NCBI GenBank assembly: GCA_001714685.2
Contig: MDTP02000053.1
Location: 1-58,106, forward strand
Direction of reading: 5' to 3'
DNA: 58,106 nucleotides
Origin: Methanosarcina sp. Ant1
Lineage (GTDB): Archaea > Halobacteriota > Methanosarcinia > Methanosarcinales > Methanosarcinaceae
Shown here: piece after piece, positions 46,239 through 56,429 of the stretch
Position numbering within the stretch: position 1 is the stretch's first letter
Layout of the letters: each line of letters begins with the position of its first letter
The notes under the pieces: model-generated
Database searches by the model: none
Told to the model about the DNA's origin: nothing
Seen by the model: only the letters and a program-made list of their open reading frames with translations
Made by a program: the position numbers and the translations under genes

Positions 46239-48617
46239 ATGTCCGAGATCTCCTCGCGACTTTCGGAAATTCGAGATATCAGGTTTAAGCATATGACGCA
46301 ACAGAATGGATACATGCGGTATTTTACGAAACAAAGCTGCTACCCTAACCAGGCAGAAGCCATGGAAAAAATTAACTCGGCTCTTCTGCAGGAGAAAATT
46401 GTGCTTTTTGAGGGAGCATGCGGCACAGGTAAGACTCTGAGTGCACTTGCTCCTGCATTGAATGTGAGGACGAAACTTAATAAAATCGTCATTATAGTTA
46501 CAAATGTCCACCAGCAGATGGTCCAATTCGTAAACGAGGCAAAAGAAATCTCACAAAATAACAATATAAAAACAATTGTTTTTAAGGGCAAGACTTCCAT
46601 GTGCCCTGAAAATCTCGACTACGACGAGTGCAAGCTAAAAGGGGAGAATACATACGACCTTCTTGAGTTTGAAAGGGAAGTTTCTTCAAAGGAAAAAGAG
46701 CTTAAAGACGCCTATGAAAAATATAAGCGGACAAAAGATCCTTCTCTTTACGCCCTCAGGAATGAGCTTGAAAAGGAAGTCGAAGAAGCTCGGAAAAAGG
46801 CTCAGTCATTGCGGGCCCATTCCTGCCCAAAGCTTTATGAGGTTCTGAAATTTGAAGGAAATGAGTTTTCCTCCTGGCTTTTTTCCGATGTAAGGAGTCC
46901 TGAAGAAGTAATGGAATATGCTGACGACCGGGATATGTGCGGATATGAGCTGCTTAAAAAAGAGCTCAAAAATACCGAACTTCTAATCTGCAATTTCCAT
47001 CATGTACTCAGTGCCGAAATCTTTATGACTCTGCTGAAGTGGCTTGAACGCGACCCGGAAGACATTATTCTTATCTTTGACGAGGCACATAATATAGAGG
47101 CTTCTGCTCGTTCTCATTCTTCCGTAATGCTCACAGAACTGACCATTGAAAAAGCTCTTTCTGAGGTTGGTGAAATTCCTGAGCCTGGAAACTATCCCGC
47201 ATTCGGGGCTGGTTCAGGGTCAGGAAATGGCATCCCTCTTGACCAGGACTATACTGTCCGGCTCTTTGCCAAAAGGCTGTTTTCCTGCCTTCTTACTGCT
47301 CTAAGAGATGCATATGACTCAAAGTTGAAATTCGGAGAAAAGAACAGGCTTGGAAAAAACTGGCAGGACATTCAGATAAGTGATCCTTACGAGCGCCTTG
47401 ACATCCTGAAAGCTCGCTTTTTGAGAGATGCAAAGAAAGAGGGATTCGAAGATGAAGAGAAGGTGCTGATCCAACTGCGGGAAATCGGAGAATTCGGAGG
47501 CAGGCTGGAAGAAATCTATGCAGAAAACTACAAAAAAGGACTTCTTTCTGTCCCCAAACGTTCCCAGATCCGTTACGTTGCTGATTTTCTGTCTTCTTAC
47601 CTTGTACTCTCGGACAGGCAGAACTATTATCCTATTTTAAACGTGCGCAGAGATCTAAAAAGTGATAGGGTGGTCGGCAGGGTCGAGCTCTTCACATGCA
47701 TCCCTAAAAATGTGACTCAACCTTTACTTGATTCCGTTTATACGGCAGTGTTAATGTCGGCTACACTTCGCCCCTTTGAGATGATGAAATCCACATTGGG
47801 AGTTTCAAGGGAAGTGGAAGAAATCTCTTATGGCACTACATTTCCCAGGGAAAGAAGGCTTACTCTTGCGGTTTCTGTGCCTCCTCTCTTTTCAAAAAAC
47901 CGTGACAGCCCTGAAACTCTGGAGAGTTTGAAAGAAGCTCTTCTTGCAGCTACTGTTGCATCGTCGGGAAACGTGATAATCTACTTCCAGAGCTATGCTG
48001 AAGCTCTCCGCTATACTAAACTTCTTGAGCCTGAACTTTCAATCCCGATTTTCCTTGACGAGGTAGGGGTTTCAGCCCAGGAAATCCGAGAGGAATTTTT
48101 CAAAATCGGAGAGCAGGGAGGAAAAGCCGTACTTGTAACTTATATCTGGGGGACATTGAGTGAAGGCGTTGATTTCAGAGATAATCGCGGAAGGACAGTG
48201 ATTGTGGTAGGAGTGGGATATCCGGCTCTAAACGACAGAATTAAGGCAGTCGAATCTGCATATGATACTATTTTCGGTTGTGGGGAAGGCTGGGAATTTG
48301 CAGTTCAGGTGCCAACAATCAGAAAAGTAAGGCAGGCTATGGGAAGGGTAGTCCGTTCTCCGAAGGATTTTGGGGTGAGAATCCTCATGGATTCCCGCTA
48401 TCAGAGTTCCCAGATGCGTAAGCTTGGCAAATTCTCGGTCTTTGAATATTTCCCACCAGAAGAAAGAAAAGAATTTATTGATGTTGCCCCCAAAGATGTA
48501 GGAAGTCTGGTGGAGGATTTTTTTGCACATATCACGTCGAGTGATCTGGAAAAGATGGAGTTGGAATCTCCGGCTTCAAGGCGGCTGGAGTTAGGAAGTC
48601 TTGCTGAAAAGCTCTAA
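46239..48617 (+). CDS. XPD/DinG-like superfamily 2 DNA helicase
   Basis: A 792-residue helicase. Walker A EGACGTGKT (58-66), DEAH at 281-284 (IIFDEAHNIE region), and the late motif QAMGRVVRSPKDFG are clear. Four cysteines between motif I and II (C122, C131, C196, C234) fit the iron-sulfur domain of XPD-like helicases, with a long charged insert (150-190) between them. Archaeal XPD unwinds DNA 5'-3' in repair. No ribosome site is near ATG 46239, and ATG codon 19 is an alternative. The spacing of the cysteines differs from XPD of Sulfolobus or Thermoplasma, so orthology with XPD is not certain; a DinG-like role is possible. Confidence 0.9.
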   Translation: MSEISSRLSEIRDIRFKHMTQQNGYMRYFTKQSCYPNQAEAMEKINSALLQEKIVLFEGACGTGKTLSALAPALNVRTKLNKIVIIVTNVHQQMVQFVNEAKEISQNNNIKTIVFKGKTSMCPENLDYDECKLKGENTYDLLEFEREVSSKEKELKDAYEKYKRTKDPSLYALRNELEKEVEEARKKAQSLRAHSCPKLYEVLKFEGNEFSSWLFSDVRSPEEVMEYADDRDMCGYELLKKELKNTELLICNFHHVLSAEIFMTLLKWLERDPEDIILIFDEAHNIEASARSHSSVMLTELTIEKALSEVGEIPEPGNYPAFGAGSGSGNGIPLDQDYTVRLFAKRLFSCLLTALRDAYDSKLKFGEKNRLGKNWQDIQISDPYERLDILKARFLRDAKKEGFEDEEKVLIQLREIGEFGGRLEEIYAENYKKGLLSVPKRSQIRYVADFLSSYLVLSDRQNYYPILNVRRDLKSDRVVGRVELFTCIPKNVTQPLLDSVYTAVLMSATLRPFEMMKSTLGVSREVEEISYGTTFPRERRLTLAVSVPPLFSKNRDSPETLESLKEALLAATVASSGNVIIYFQSYAEALRYTKLLEPELSIPIFLDEVGVSAQEIREEFFKIGEQGGKAVLVTYIWGTLSEGVDFRDNRGRTVIVVGVGYPALNDRIKAVESAYDTIFGCGEGWEFAVQVPTIRKVRQAMGRVVRSPKDFGVRILMDSRYQSSQMRKLGKFSVFEYFPPEERKEFIDVAPKDVGSLVEDFFAHITSSDLEKMELESPASRRLELGSLAEKL

Positions 48618-48810
48618 AAGCATATATAGCTTACTTCCAAAATTAGTCAAATATGACTTTTTGAGAAAATGTCCTTCATTTTTTCTCTTTCATTTTTTCT
48701 CTGATCTCTTTGTCCTGATTTCTCCTTACTGTGCTGTGTCAGTAAAATCTGGAGTTATGGATGAAGATTATTAATATCAATGAACATATATTCAAATAGG
48801 TGATAAATTA

Positions 48811-49275
48811 GTGGGACCAGAGCATAGAGGCCAGATTCTAAAAAAAATCCTTATTGCAACCGATGGCTCAGAAACCGCCGAAAAGGCAGCAGATTTCGGG
48901 ATACAAATTGCGGGGTTGAGTGGAACAAAGGTCTACTCTGTATATGTCATCGACACAACTCCTTATTATTCAATTCCGCTGGATGAAATATGGTCAAAGG
49001 ACGTTTATGCCCAGCTTGAGGAAATGGGTCATCAAGCAACCTCTTATGTTGAAAAAATTGCAAAAGCTGCCGGAATGGAAACCGAATCTATAGTGCTTAA
49101 AGGAGATCCGGCTGAAAAGATTGTGAATTTTGCAGAAGAGCAGAATGTTGACATGATTATAGTAGGGTCACTTGGAAAAGGTAAATTTGAACGCCTTGTG
49201 ATTGGAAGCGTATCCGAAAAAGTCGTAAGGCATGCAAAAGTCCCGGTCCTGGTTGTTCGGGAACCGAACAAATAA
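48811..49275 (+). CDS. Universal stress protein (UspA family), first of three
   Basis: 154 residues: ILIATDGSETAEKAADFGIQ at the start and the C-terminal nucleotide-binding signature GSLGKGKFERLVIGSVSEKV, which is the ATP-binding G-2X-G-9X-G(S/T) type. GTG start with AGGTGAT six bases upstream. The upstream region shares a promoter-like block (GATTATTAATAT) with the second Usp gene. The function is a general stress role; no partner is known. Confidence 0.92.
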   Translation: MGPEHRGQILKKILIATDGSETAEKAADFGIQIAGLSGTKVYSVYVIDTTPYYSIPLDEIWSKDVYAQLEEMGHQATSYVEKIAKAAGMETESIVLKGDPAEKIVNFAEEQNVDMIIVGSLGKGKFERLVIGSVSEKVVRHAKVPVLVVREPNK

Positions 49276-49302
49276 AAAATGAACCAGATGAATGAACAAT
49301 CT

Positions 49303-49326
49303 GAGATCTGTTTAGAGTCAGATCTC
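49303..49326 (+). terminator. Stem-loop after the first Usp gene
   Basis: GAGATCTG (49303-49310), an eight-base loop, then CAGATCTC (49319-49326): a perfect 8-bp stem. It lies 28 bases after the stop. No strong T-run follows, so termination is only likely. Confidence 0.45.
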
Positions 49327-49414
49327 TGAGTTGAAGAATCAGCTTAAGCAGGCACTAATAAGTGAAAGTACTTATTACCTTATTTTTTAACTATTGATTC
49401 CATCATTACGTTGC

Positions 49415-49474
49415 GTATGTTATTCGAAGGACTTCAGGTCCGTTGTATGTTATTCAAATAACTTCATGTCCGTT
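49415..49474. repeat. Two tandem copies of a 30-bp unit
   Basis: GTATGTTATTCGAAGGACTT begins at 49415 and GTATGTTATTCAAATAACTT at 49445; both units end near GTCCGTT. The function is unknown. Otherwise 49330-49740 is gene-free. Confidence 0.55.
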
Positions 49475-49744
49475 TTAGAAGTGGTCAATTGAAGACGACT
49501 TTATGGAACCTGGTTTAGACATTTATAACCTTTTTATCATTGCCACGATTCTCATAAGTCCGGTGAAAAACAGCAGTAACGATTTATCAGTGACAATGAC
49601 AGTTTTTTAGCTCTTTAAAGTTAGGTCCTCTCTGAAAAATAAGATTTGAAATGGCTTGAGTCTCTTTACTCAAGATACATCTTCTTCTTTGTTAATAATT
49701 TGAAATTTTTATGTTCTTTTGCTTTCATCGATGTTTCGTCCTTT

Positions 49745-49800
49745 CTCTGGGAATTATTGGATGAAAATTATTAATATGAATACATCGATATTCAGATAGG
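49745..49800 (+). promoter_or_regulatory. Conserved promoter block of the Usp genes
   Basis: TTGGATGAAAATTATTAATA (from about 49758) and GATATTCAGATAGGGGATTA match the region before the first Usp gene (TGGATGAAGATTATTAATAT at about 48757 and TATTCAAATAGGTGATAAAT). ATTATTAATAT is a TATA candidate. The likeness extends over 50 bp, so the two promoters arose by duplication and may be co-regulated. Confidence 0.5.
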
Positions 49801-49824
49801 GGATTAAATTCGAGTAACCAGGGC

Positions 49825-50277
49825 ATGGAGAGCAAGCTCTATAGAAAAATTTTGATTGCAACCGAAGGTTCTGAAAGCGCCAGATTTGCAGTAGATGCCG
49901 GAATTGAACTCGCTCGTATCAGCGGGGCGAAAATCCAGGCAGTCTATGTTATTGATATTTTTGCTTATTATTCGGTGCCGCGGGATCCCAGGTGGGAAGA
50001 GGCGATGTACGCTCAGTTCAGGGAGCTGGGTAGAGAAGCCGTCTCTTATGTGAAAACCGCGGCTGAAGATATAGCGGTAGAGGTCGAACCCCTTATTCTT
50101 GAAGGGAATCCTGCCGAAAAAATCCTCAACTTTGCAGAAAAACAGGATATTGATATGATTGTCGTAGGTTCGCTAGGGAAAACAGCTACCGAACACTTCT
50201 TTCTTGGAAGCGTATCCGAAAGAGTCGTCAGGAATGCAAAAGTTCCAGTGCTTGTCGTACATGGGAGTAGACGATGA
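49825..50277 (+). CDS. Universal stress protein (UspA family), second of three
   Basis: 150 residues, about half identical to the first copy: ILIATEGSESARFAVDAGIE and the C-terminal GSLGKTATEHFFLGSVSERV, where the glycine spacing is that of the ATP-binding group. It is followed by the third copy after 38 bp, likely in one operon with ferritin. The start ATG 49825 lacks a strong ribosome site; the region before it is the duplicated promoter block. Confidence 0.92.
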   Translation: MESKLYRKILIATEGSESARFAVDAGIELARISGAKIQAVYVIDIFAYYSVPRDPRWEEAMYAQFRELGREAVSYVKTAAEDIAVEVEPLILEGNPAEKILNFAEKQDIDMIVVGSLGKTATEHFFLGSVSERVVRNAKVPVLVVHGSRR

Positions 50278-50315
50278 AGATCGACCCGAAATCCAGGATA
50301 TAAGGAGGATACTTT

Positions 50316-50753
50316 ATGAAACGAAGACCTTATAGGAAAATCCTGCTCGCAACTGACGGCTCGGAAAATGCAAAAAGCGCAGCTTGCTCAGGGATTGAAA
50401 TTGCAAAAAGGACTGGATCTGAAGTCTATGTTGTATACGTTGCCGGCATTTCCTGCTGTTCTCCTATCATGCCCGAAAGTTACGACTGGGAAGTAGGGAA
50501 AGAAGGGAGTGAAGCCGTTGCAGAGATAGAGGAAATGGGGAAAGAAGCCGCAGTTCCGGTAAATGTCGTCCTGCTACAGGGGCATCCAGCTCAGGAAATT
50601 CTAGATTTTGCGGAGAAGAATGATATCGATATGATTGTGATGGGGACACAAGGAACAGCCGGAATTGACAGGTTCCTGCTTGGAGGAGTTACGGAAAAGG
50701 TAGTAAGGCATGCGAAAGCCGAGGTTCTTGTCGTGCGTGCACCATGCCCTTGA
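50316..50753 (+). CDS. Universal stress protein (UspA family), third of three
   Basis: 145 residues, more diverged than the other two, with ILLATDGSENAKSAACSGIE and GTQGTAGIDRFLLGGVTEKV. The loop after strand 2 is different (ISCCSPIMPESYDWEVGKEG), including two adjacent cysteines. AAGGAGG stands 8 bases before the ATG, the best site in this group. Ferritin follows after 54 bp. Confidence 0.92.
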   Translation: MKRRPYRKILLATDGSENAKSAACSGIEIAKRTGSEVYVVYVAGISCCSPIMPESYDWEVGKEGSEAVAEIEEMGKEAAVPVNVVLLQGHPAQEILDFAEKNDIDMIVMGTQGTAGIDRFLLGGVTEKVVRHAKAEVLVVRAPCP

Positions 50754-50807
50754 AAAAAGGATGAGGATAAAATAATTGTTAGGTGAGAATTCACAAAGTG
50801 AGGGAAA

Positions 50808-51308
50808 ATGATGTTGAACGAAAGAATGGAAGAAGCGCTAAACGAACAGATCAACAAAGAAATGTATTCGTCTTATCTGTACCTCGCAATGTCTGCATAC
50901 AGTTCGTCTATTGGACTACCGGGATTTGCCCACTGGTTTAGAGTTCAGGTAGAGGAAGAGAATATCCACGCAATGAAACTCTTTGACTACATAAATAATC
51001 AGGGTGGAAGGGTGAAGTTGAAGGAAATCAAAGAGCCACCGATGGAATTCGGAACCCCGAGGAGTATGTTCCAGCAGACCCTTAAGCATGAACAGTTCGT
51101 CACCCGCTTAATTCACGAATTAGTGGATCTTGCCCGTGCGGAAAAGGACGACAACACGGTATCGTTTCTACAGTGGTATGTCGATGAACAGGTCGAAGAG
51201 GAAGAAAACGACAACGAAATTATTGCCAAACTGATAGATGTAGATGATAACAAAGATGCCCTGTCAGAACTTGATGCAAAACTGGCAAAGAGGCTTCCTC
51301 CTAAATAA
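50808..51308 (+). CDS. ftnA: Non-heme ferritin
   Basis: 166 residues of the bacterial-type ferritin: ALNEQINKEMYSSYLYLAMS, GFAHWFRVQVEEENIHAMKL (ferroxidase Glu/His ligands), and FLQWYVDEQVEEEENDNEII. It should form a 24-mer that oxidises and stores iron, and it is placed next to the stress proteins. GAGGG lies before tandem ATG codons (50808 and 50811). Not a bacterioferritin, since the heme-ligating methionine context is absent. Confidence 0.92.
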   Translation: MMLNERMEEALNEQINKEMYSSYLYLAMSAYSSSIGLPGFAHWFRVQVEEENIHAMKLFDYINNQGGRVKLKEIKEPPMEFGTPRSMFQQTLKHEQFVTRLIHELVDLARAEKDDNTVSFLQWYVDEQVEEEENDNEIIAKLIDVDDNKDALSELDAKLAKRLPPK

Positions 51309-51515
51309 CCTTGGGGAAAAAAGGTGAAAACACCTTATATGCATGCTTTCGTGGAAAAACGTTAATTGGTTTTATCTTGAGTGGCTGCACCATTTCTTCC
51401 GCGGCATTTCATAATAAAAAAGATAAAGATAAAGAAAGACAAAGCATCTACTTCCGGAAAAACAGTTATCGAAGACGAAAAATAATTCTTAAGGCGTTGA
51501 GTCAGGTTTTAATAT

Positions 51516-52256
51516 ATGGAGTCTGAAAGGCACAGTGAAATGTTAAGCAACTTGGAACTCGATATCGTGAAAAAAGGTTTTGAATGGCTCTCTGCCCAGG
51601 AAATTAATTCCGTAAAAGAACTTTCCAGTACAGTATCAGCGCATGCCCTCTGGAGACTCCCGAATCCCTACATAACTCGACTGATTCTTAAACAGGACAA
51701 TGGTTCCTGGAATTCCTCAATCAAGGATACCGCAAGGGCCTGCTCAGCGCTTTCCACTGAGGGAATCGTATTCATGGCATCAGAAAGATGGCTGCTCGCA
51801 AGAAAAGGCAAAAATTCCTGGAACGAGGATGTTTATGATACAGCCTATGCCCTGGCAGCTCTTGCAGATATGGGAACTCAGGAAAGAGAAGGATGCAACT
51901 GGTTATACGAATGTTATTGCCCTTCCTGGGAACAGGTTGGGACTACATCTCTTATCATTACGGCTCTTAAAAAACAGGAAAATCTGGCAGAAAGCAAAGA
52001 TTTCGAGTCTTTTATCCGGGAAAAAGCTGAGTGGATCCTTTCCAGAAAAAGGCAGGACGGAGGCTGGGAATATATTTCCACAAGCAATCTGGCAATCCAG
52101 GCCCTGCTTCTTGCAGGCTTCAAAAAAGAAGTTGAAGATTCAGTCCACTGGCTCCTTGAAAATGCCCGTAAAAGCGGAGCCTGGGGAAATAATGAAGAAG
52201 ATATAAATGCTACTGCTCTGTGTCTGAGCAGTCTGGGGCTTTATAATAGGACTTGA
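51516..52256 (+). CDS. Terpenoid-cyclase/prenyltransferase-fold protein
   Basis: 246 residues of alpha-alpha barrel repeats related to squalene-hopene cyclase and prenyltransferases: LKQDNGSWNSSIKDTARACS, DVYDTAYALAALADMG, RKRQDGGWEYISTSNLAIQA and KSGAWGNNEEDINATALCLS, with QW-like motifs. It is much shorter than a real cyclase and lacks the DXDD acid motif, so catalysis of cyclisation is unlikely; it may be a binding or scaffold protein. The ATG lies close after a TATA-like AATATATG; the in-frame ATG at 51540 with GAAAGG upstream is an alternative start. T-rich sequence after the stop (52265-52325) probably ends transcription. Confidence 0.75.
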   Translation: MESERHSEMLSNLELDIVKKGFEWLSAQEINSVKELSSTVSAHALWRLPNPYITRLILKQDNGSWNSSIKDTARACSALSTEGIVFMASERWLLARKGKNSWNEDVYDTAYALAALADMGTQEREGCNWLYECYCPSWEQVGTTSLIITALKKQENLAESKDFESFIREKAEWILSRKRQDGGWEYISTSNLAIQALLLAGFKKEVEDSVHWLLENARKSGAWGNNEEDINATALCLSSLGLYNRT

Positions 52257-52392
52257 AAGGGGAAATTTTTCATTTCGATCCATTAATCTCTTCTTTCATT
52301 TCTTTTATTTCTTTTATTTTTACTGGCAGTTGAAAATCACAATCTTCAAAAAAATATAAATATAAATTCGATTTTCGTCCCAAATCAAACCA

Positions 52393-52408
52393 AAAACTAT
52401 ATATATTA
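52393..52408 (+). promoter_or_regulatory. TATA box of pylT
   Basis: AAAACTATATATATTA with an A-rich BRE before it. Transcription would start near 52428, about 55 bases before the mature tRNA. The only strong TATA between the upstream gene and pylT. Confidence 0.6.
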
Positions 52409-52481
52409 GACAATATTATTTTATATTAATAATAACACCACATAGGGACAGAACACCTTGTTCAATCTATTTTACCTAGGA

Positions 52482-52553
52482 GGAAATCTGATCATGTAGA
52501 TCGAATGGACTCTAAATCCGTTCAGCCGGGTTAGATTCCCGGGGTTTCCGCCA
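52482..52553 (+). tRNA. pylT: Pyrrolysyl-tRNA (amber suppressor, CUA anticodon)
   Basis: 72 bases including an encoded CCA. The acceptor GGAAATC pairs with GGTTTCC (52543-52549) with one G-U. The anticodon CTA is at 52512-52514 in the loop CTCTAAA, and the anticodon stem has six pairs (AATGGA with TCCGTT). The T-loop region GCCGGGTTAGATTCCCGG lacks TTC at the usual place. These are the features of tRNA-Pyl: short variable loop, small D-loop and a single base between acceptor and D stems. Located just before pylS as in all Methanosarcina. Confidence 0.97.
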
Positions 52554-52680
52554 TATTTCTGAATCCCGGAATGGTGCATACATAATATTCCGCTGAAATT
52601 TTTTATAGTATTTGGGAATATTTTCCAGAGTCTATAAATTGTTTTTGTTTTTTGGGATCATCTCTATTTTCCGGGTAGCT

Positions 52681-52697
52681 GTCAGCACGTTGCTGAC
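52681..52697 (+). repeat. Perfect 7-bp hairpin between pylT and pylS
   Basis: GTCAGCA-CGT-TGCTGAC has a three-base loop and lies 86 bases before the pylS start. No T-run follows at once. It could be a processing signal between the tRNA and the mRNA or a weak terminator. Confidence 0.5.
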
Positions 52698-52764
52698 TCC
52701 GCGCTTATATTCAGTAAGCCGGGATTCTGAAATACTGTTTCTTGGAAATCATCCGGGCTCTTAA

Positions 52765-54048
<1,284 letters not shown>

Positions 54049-54115
54049 GCTGAAAAAACCGCTTAAAGTAATGTGGAGCAACTAAAAACATCTTAGAGAT
54101 ACTATAATGGTAAAA

Positions 54116-54220
54116 AAGTAGAATGGCAAAAAAGTAGAATGGCAAAAAGTAGAATGGCAAAAACAGGACTATAAAAAATCAAAATGGCAAAAACAGAATG
54201 GCGATATTAAAATGGCAATT
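54116..54220 (+). repeat. Tandem short repeats between pylS and pylB
   Basis: Units of about 15-17 bp with the core AGTAGAATGGCAAAAA follow each other at least three times (54117-54165), then degrade into AAAATGGCAAAAACAGAATG. They occupy most of the 225-bp spacer. No coding role. Confidence 0.7.
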
Positions 54221-54273
54221 CGGCCCGAACAGGGTCGGCATAAGTATCTAAAAATCTATGAGAGGGTGAAATT

Positions 54274-55326
54274 TTGATCCAAAAAATGGCACTTGACGAA
54301 CTTGACAGGTTCGGGGAAAAAATAATTGAAGGTTTTCAATTATCTGACGATGACCTGAGGGCTCTTCTCTCTCTTGAGTCCGAAGAAGATCTGGAAAAAC
54401 TTTATTACGCAGCCCGGAAGGTAAGAAATCATTATTTTGGCAACAGGGTATTTCTTAACTGTTTCATCTACTTCTCCACTTATTGTAAAAATCAGTGCGC
54501 TTTTTGTTATTATAACTGTAAAAACGAGATCAATCGCTACCGTTTGACTAAAGACGAAATCAAAGATACCTGCGAAACCTTGAAAGGAGCAGGTTTTCAT
54601 ATGATTGACCTGACCATGGGAGAAGACCCCTATTACTATGAAGATCCGGAACGTTTTGTAGAGCTTGTCCAGATAGTGAAAGAAGAACTTAAGCTTCCAA
54701 TAATGATTTCTCCCGGAGTGATGGATAATGCCACTCTTCTTAAAGCCAGGGAAAAAGGAGCAAACTTCTTCGCCCTTTACCAGGAAACATATGACACTGA
54801 ACTCTACCGAAAGCTCAGGGTTGGACAGTCATTCGATGGAAGGGTCAATGCCCGCCGTTTCGCAAAGGAGCAGGGATACTGCATAGAAGATGGGATTCTC
54901 ACGGGAGTCGGAAACGATATAACATCGACTATTCAGTCCTTAAGAGGAATGAAAACAAACGACCCTGATATGGTCAGGGTTATGACCTTCCTGCCCCAGG
55001 AAGGAACTCCACTTTCGGAATTCAGGGAAATTTCAAACCTCTCGGAATTGAAGATCATCTCAATTCTCAGGTTAATGTTCCCGAAGTGCCTGATCCCGGC
55101 CTCCCTTGACCTGGAGGGCATCGACGGCATGGTTCACCGCTTGAATGCAGGGGCAAACATTGTTACCTCTATTCTTCCCTCCGATTCTCGATTAGAAGGC
55201 GTTGCAAATTACGACCGCGATCTTGAGGAGCGGGACAGGGATATAAAAAGTGTGATAAGAAGGCTTGAAAGCATGGGAATGGAGCCTGCGCAGCAAGATG
55301 AGTTTGAGGCAGTCCTGGGGTGCTAG
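54274..55326 (+). CDS. pylB: Methylornithine synthase (radical SAM), pyrrolysine biosynthesis
   Basis: A 350-residue radical SAM mutase that turns L-lysine into (3R)-3-methyl-D-ornithine, the first step of pyrrolysine synthesis. The cluster motif C71-X3-C75-X2-C78 sits in FSTYCKNQCAFCYYNC, and the SAM-binding part includes DLTMGEDPYYYEDPERFV. TTG start with GAGGGTGA five bases upstream. It ends in TAG (55324-55326), with TAA 20 codons later in frame (55387-55389); reading through would add O plus IENDMSCGWKTPGLRGCIPF and run into pylC. It matches other Methanosarcina PylB in length when stopping at TAG. Confidence 0.97.
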   Translation: MIQKMALDELDRFGEKIIEGFQLSDDDLRALLSLESEEDLEKLYYAARKVRNHYFGNRVFLNCFIYFSTYCKNQCAFCYYNCKNEINRYRLTKDEIKDTCETLKGAGFHMIDLTMGEDPYYYEDPERFVELVQIVKEELKLPIMISPGVMDNATLLKAREKGANFFALYQETYDTELYRKLRVGQSFDGRVNARRFAKEQGYCIEDGILTGVGNDITSTIQSLRGMKTNDPDMVRVMTFLPQEGTPLSEFREISNLSELKIISILRLMFPKCLIPASLDLEGIDGMVHRLNAGANIVTSILPSDSRLEGVANYDRDLEERDRDIKSVIRRLESMGMEPAQQDEFEAVLGC

Positions 55327-55327
55327 A

Positions 55328-56419
55328 TTGAAAACGATATGTCTTGTGGGTGGAAAACTCCAGGGCTTCGAGGCTGCATACCTTTCTAAAAAAGCCGGGA
55401 TGAAAGTGCTTGTGGTAGATAAAAATCCGCAGGCACTGATCAGGAATTACGCTGATAAGTTTCACTGTTTTGATGTAACAAAGGAACCGGAAAAGCTCTT
55501 TGAGATCTCAAAAAGAGTTGATGCTTTACTCCCTGTAAACGAGAACCTTGAATGTATTGAGTTTCTGAGTTCCATAAAAGACAAATTATCCTGCCCTGTC
55601 CTTTTCGATTTTGAGGCTTACTGGATCAGCAGGGACAAGAAAAAATCAAAAGAATATTTTGCATCCATAGGAGTTCCGACTCCCCAGGACAAACCCTCGG
55701 GACCCCCTTATTTTGTAAAACCCCCATGTGAAAGTAGTAGCGTAGGTGCCAGGATCATTTATTCCGAAGAAGAACTCAGAAATCTCGAACCTGGCATGCT
55801 GATTGAGGAATACGTGGAAGGGGAAGTTGTCTCCCTTGAAGTTATTGGAGACGGAAACCGCTTTGCTGTGGTAAAGGAAACCCTAATCCACATTGACGGA
55901 ACCTACGACTGCCATATGGTAACTCCGCTCCCCCTTAACCCTTCTTTCAGAGAGATATCCTATACCCTTGCAGCAAATCTTTCCTTAAAAGGAATTATGG
56001 ATGTGGAAGCCATTTCCGGTCCTAAAGGGTTCAAAGTAATTGAAATAGATGCTCGCTTTCCAAGCCAGACCCCAACAGCTGTCTATTACTCTTCAGGGGT
56101 TAACCTGATAGAACTCCTGTTCTGTGCCTTTGGAGAAGGTGTCAAGGAAATAACAACTCTTCCTGAAAACAAATACTGTATTTACGAACATCTCATGCTC
56201 GGAGAAAACGGAATTCTGATTCCTGTGGGAGAACAGGTACTTTCCATGGGAAATGATTACGGTAAGTACTATGAAGAACCAGGAATTGAGATTTTCCTTT
56301 GTAAAGGGGAAAAACCTGTATTTACTCTGGTCTTCTGGGGAAAGGATAAGGACGAAGCCGACGCCAGGAAAAGGGAAGGGCTTTCGATTATAAAGGAAAA
56401 CTTCAGGGCGGCGGCATAA
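55328..56419 (+). CDS. pylC: 3-methylornithine:lysine ligase, pyrrolysine biosynthesis
   Basis: An ATP-grasp enzyme of 363 residues that joins 3-methyl-D-ornithine to the epsilon-amine of lysine. The start is TTG 55328, one base after the pylB stop, giving MKTICLVGGKLQGFEAAYLS; GGGGTGC lies just upstream. The ATP-grasp core includes PYFVKPPCESSSVGARIIYS and FKVIEIDARFPSQTPTAVYY. An upstream ATG in frame (55265) lies inside pylB and is not used. Coupling with pylB is likely. Confidence 0.97.
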   Translation: MKTICLVGGKLQGFEAAYLSKKAGMKVLVVDKNPQALIRNYADKFHCFDVTKEPEKLFEISKRVDALLPVNENLECIEFLSSIKDKLSCPVLFDFEAYWISRDKKKSKEYFASIGVPTPQDKPSGPPYFVKPPCESSSVGARIIYSEEELRNLEPGMLIEEYVEGEVVSLEVIGDGNRFAVVKETLIHIDGTYDCHMVTPLPLNPSFREISYTLAANLSLKGIMDVEAISGPKGFKVIEIDARFPSQTPTAVYYSSGVNLIELLFCAFGEGVKEITTLPENKYCIYEHLMLGENGILIPVGEQVLSMGNDYGKYYEEPGIEIFLCKGEKPVFTLVFWGKDKDEADARKREGLSIIKENFRAAA

Positions 56420-56429
56420 GAAGATGAAG

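Noticed and set aside
51311-51526. 71-codon ORF after ferritin
   Set aside because: No homology is apparent, there is no real ribosome site, and it runs into the next gene; the stretch is better seen as spacer.
55265-55327. Upstream ATG of pylC at 55265
   Set aside because: It lies within pylB in another frame; TTG 55328 has a proper ribosome site and gives the standard 363-residue PylC.
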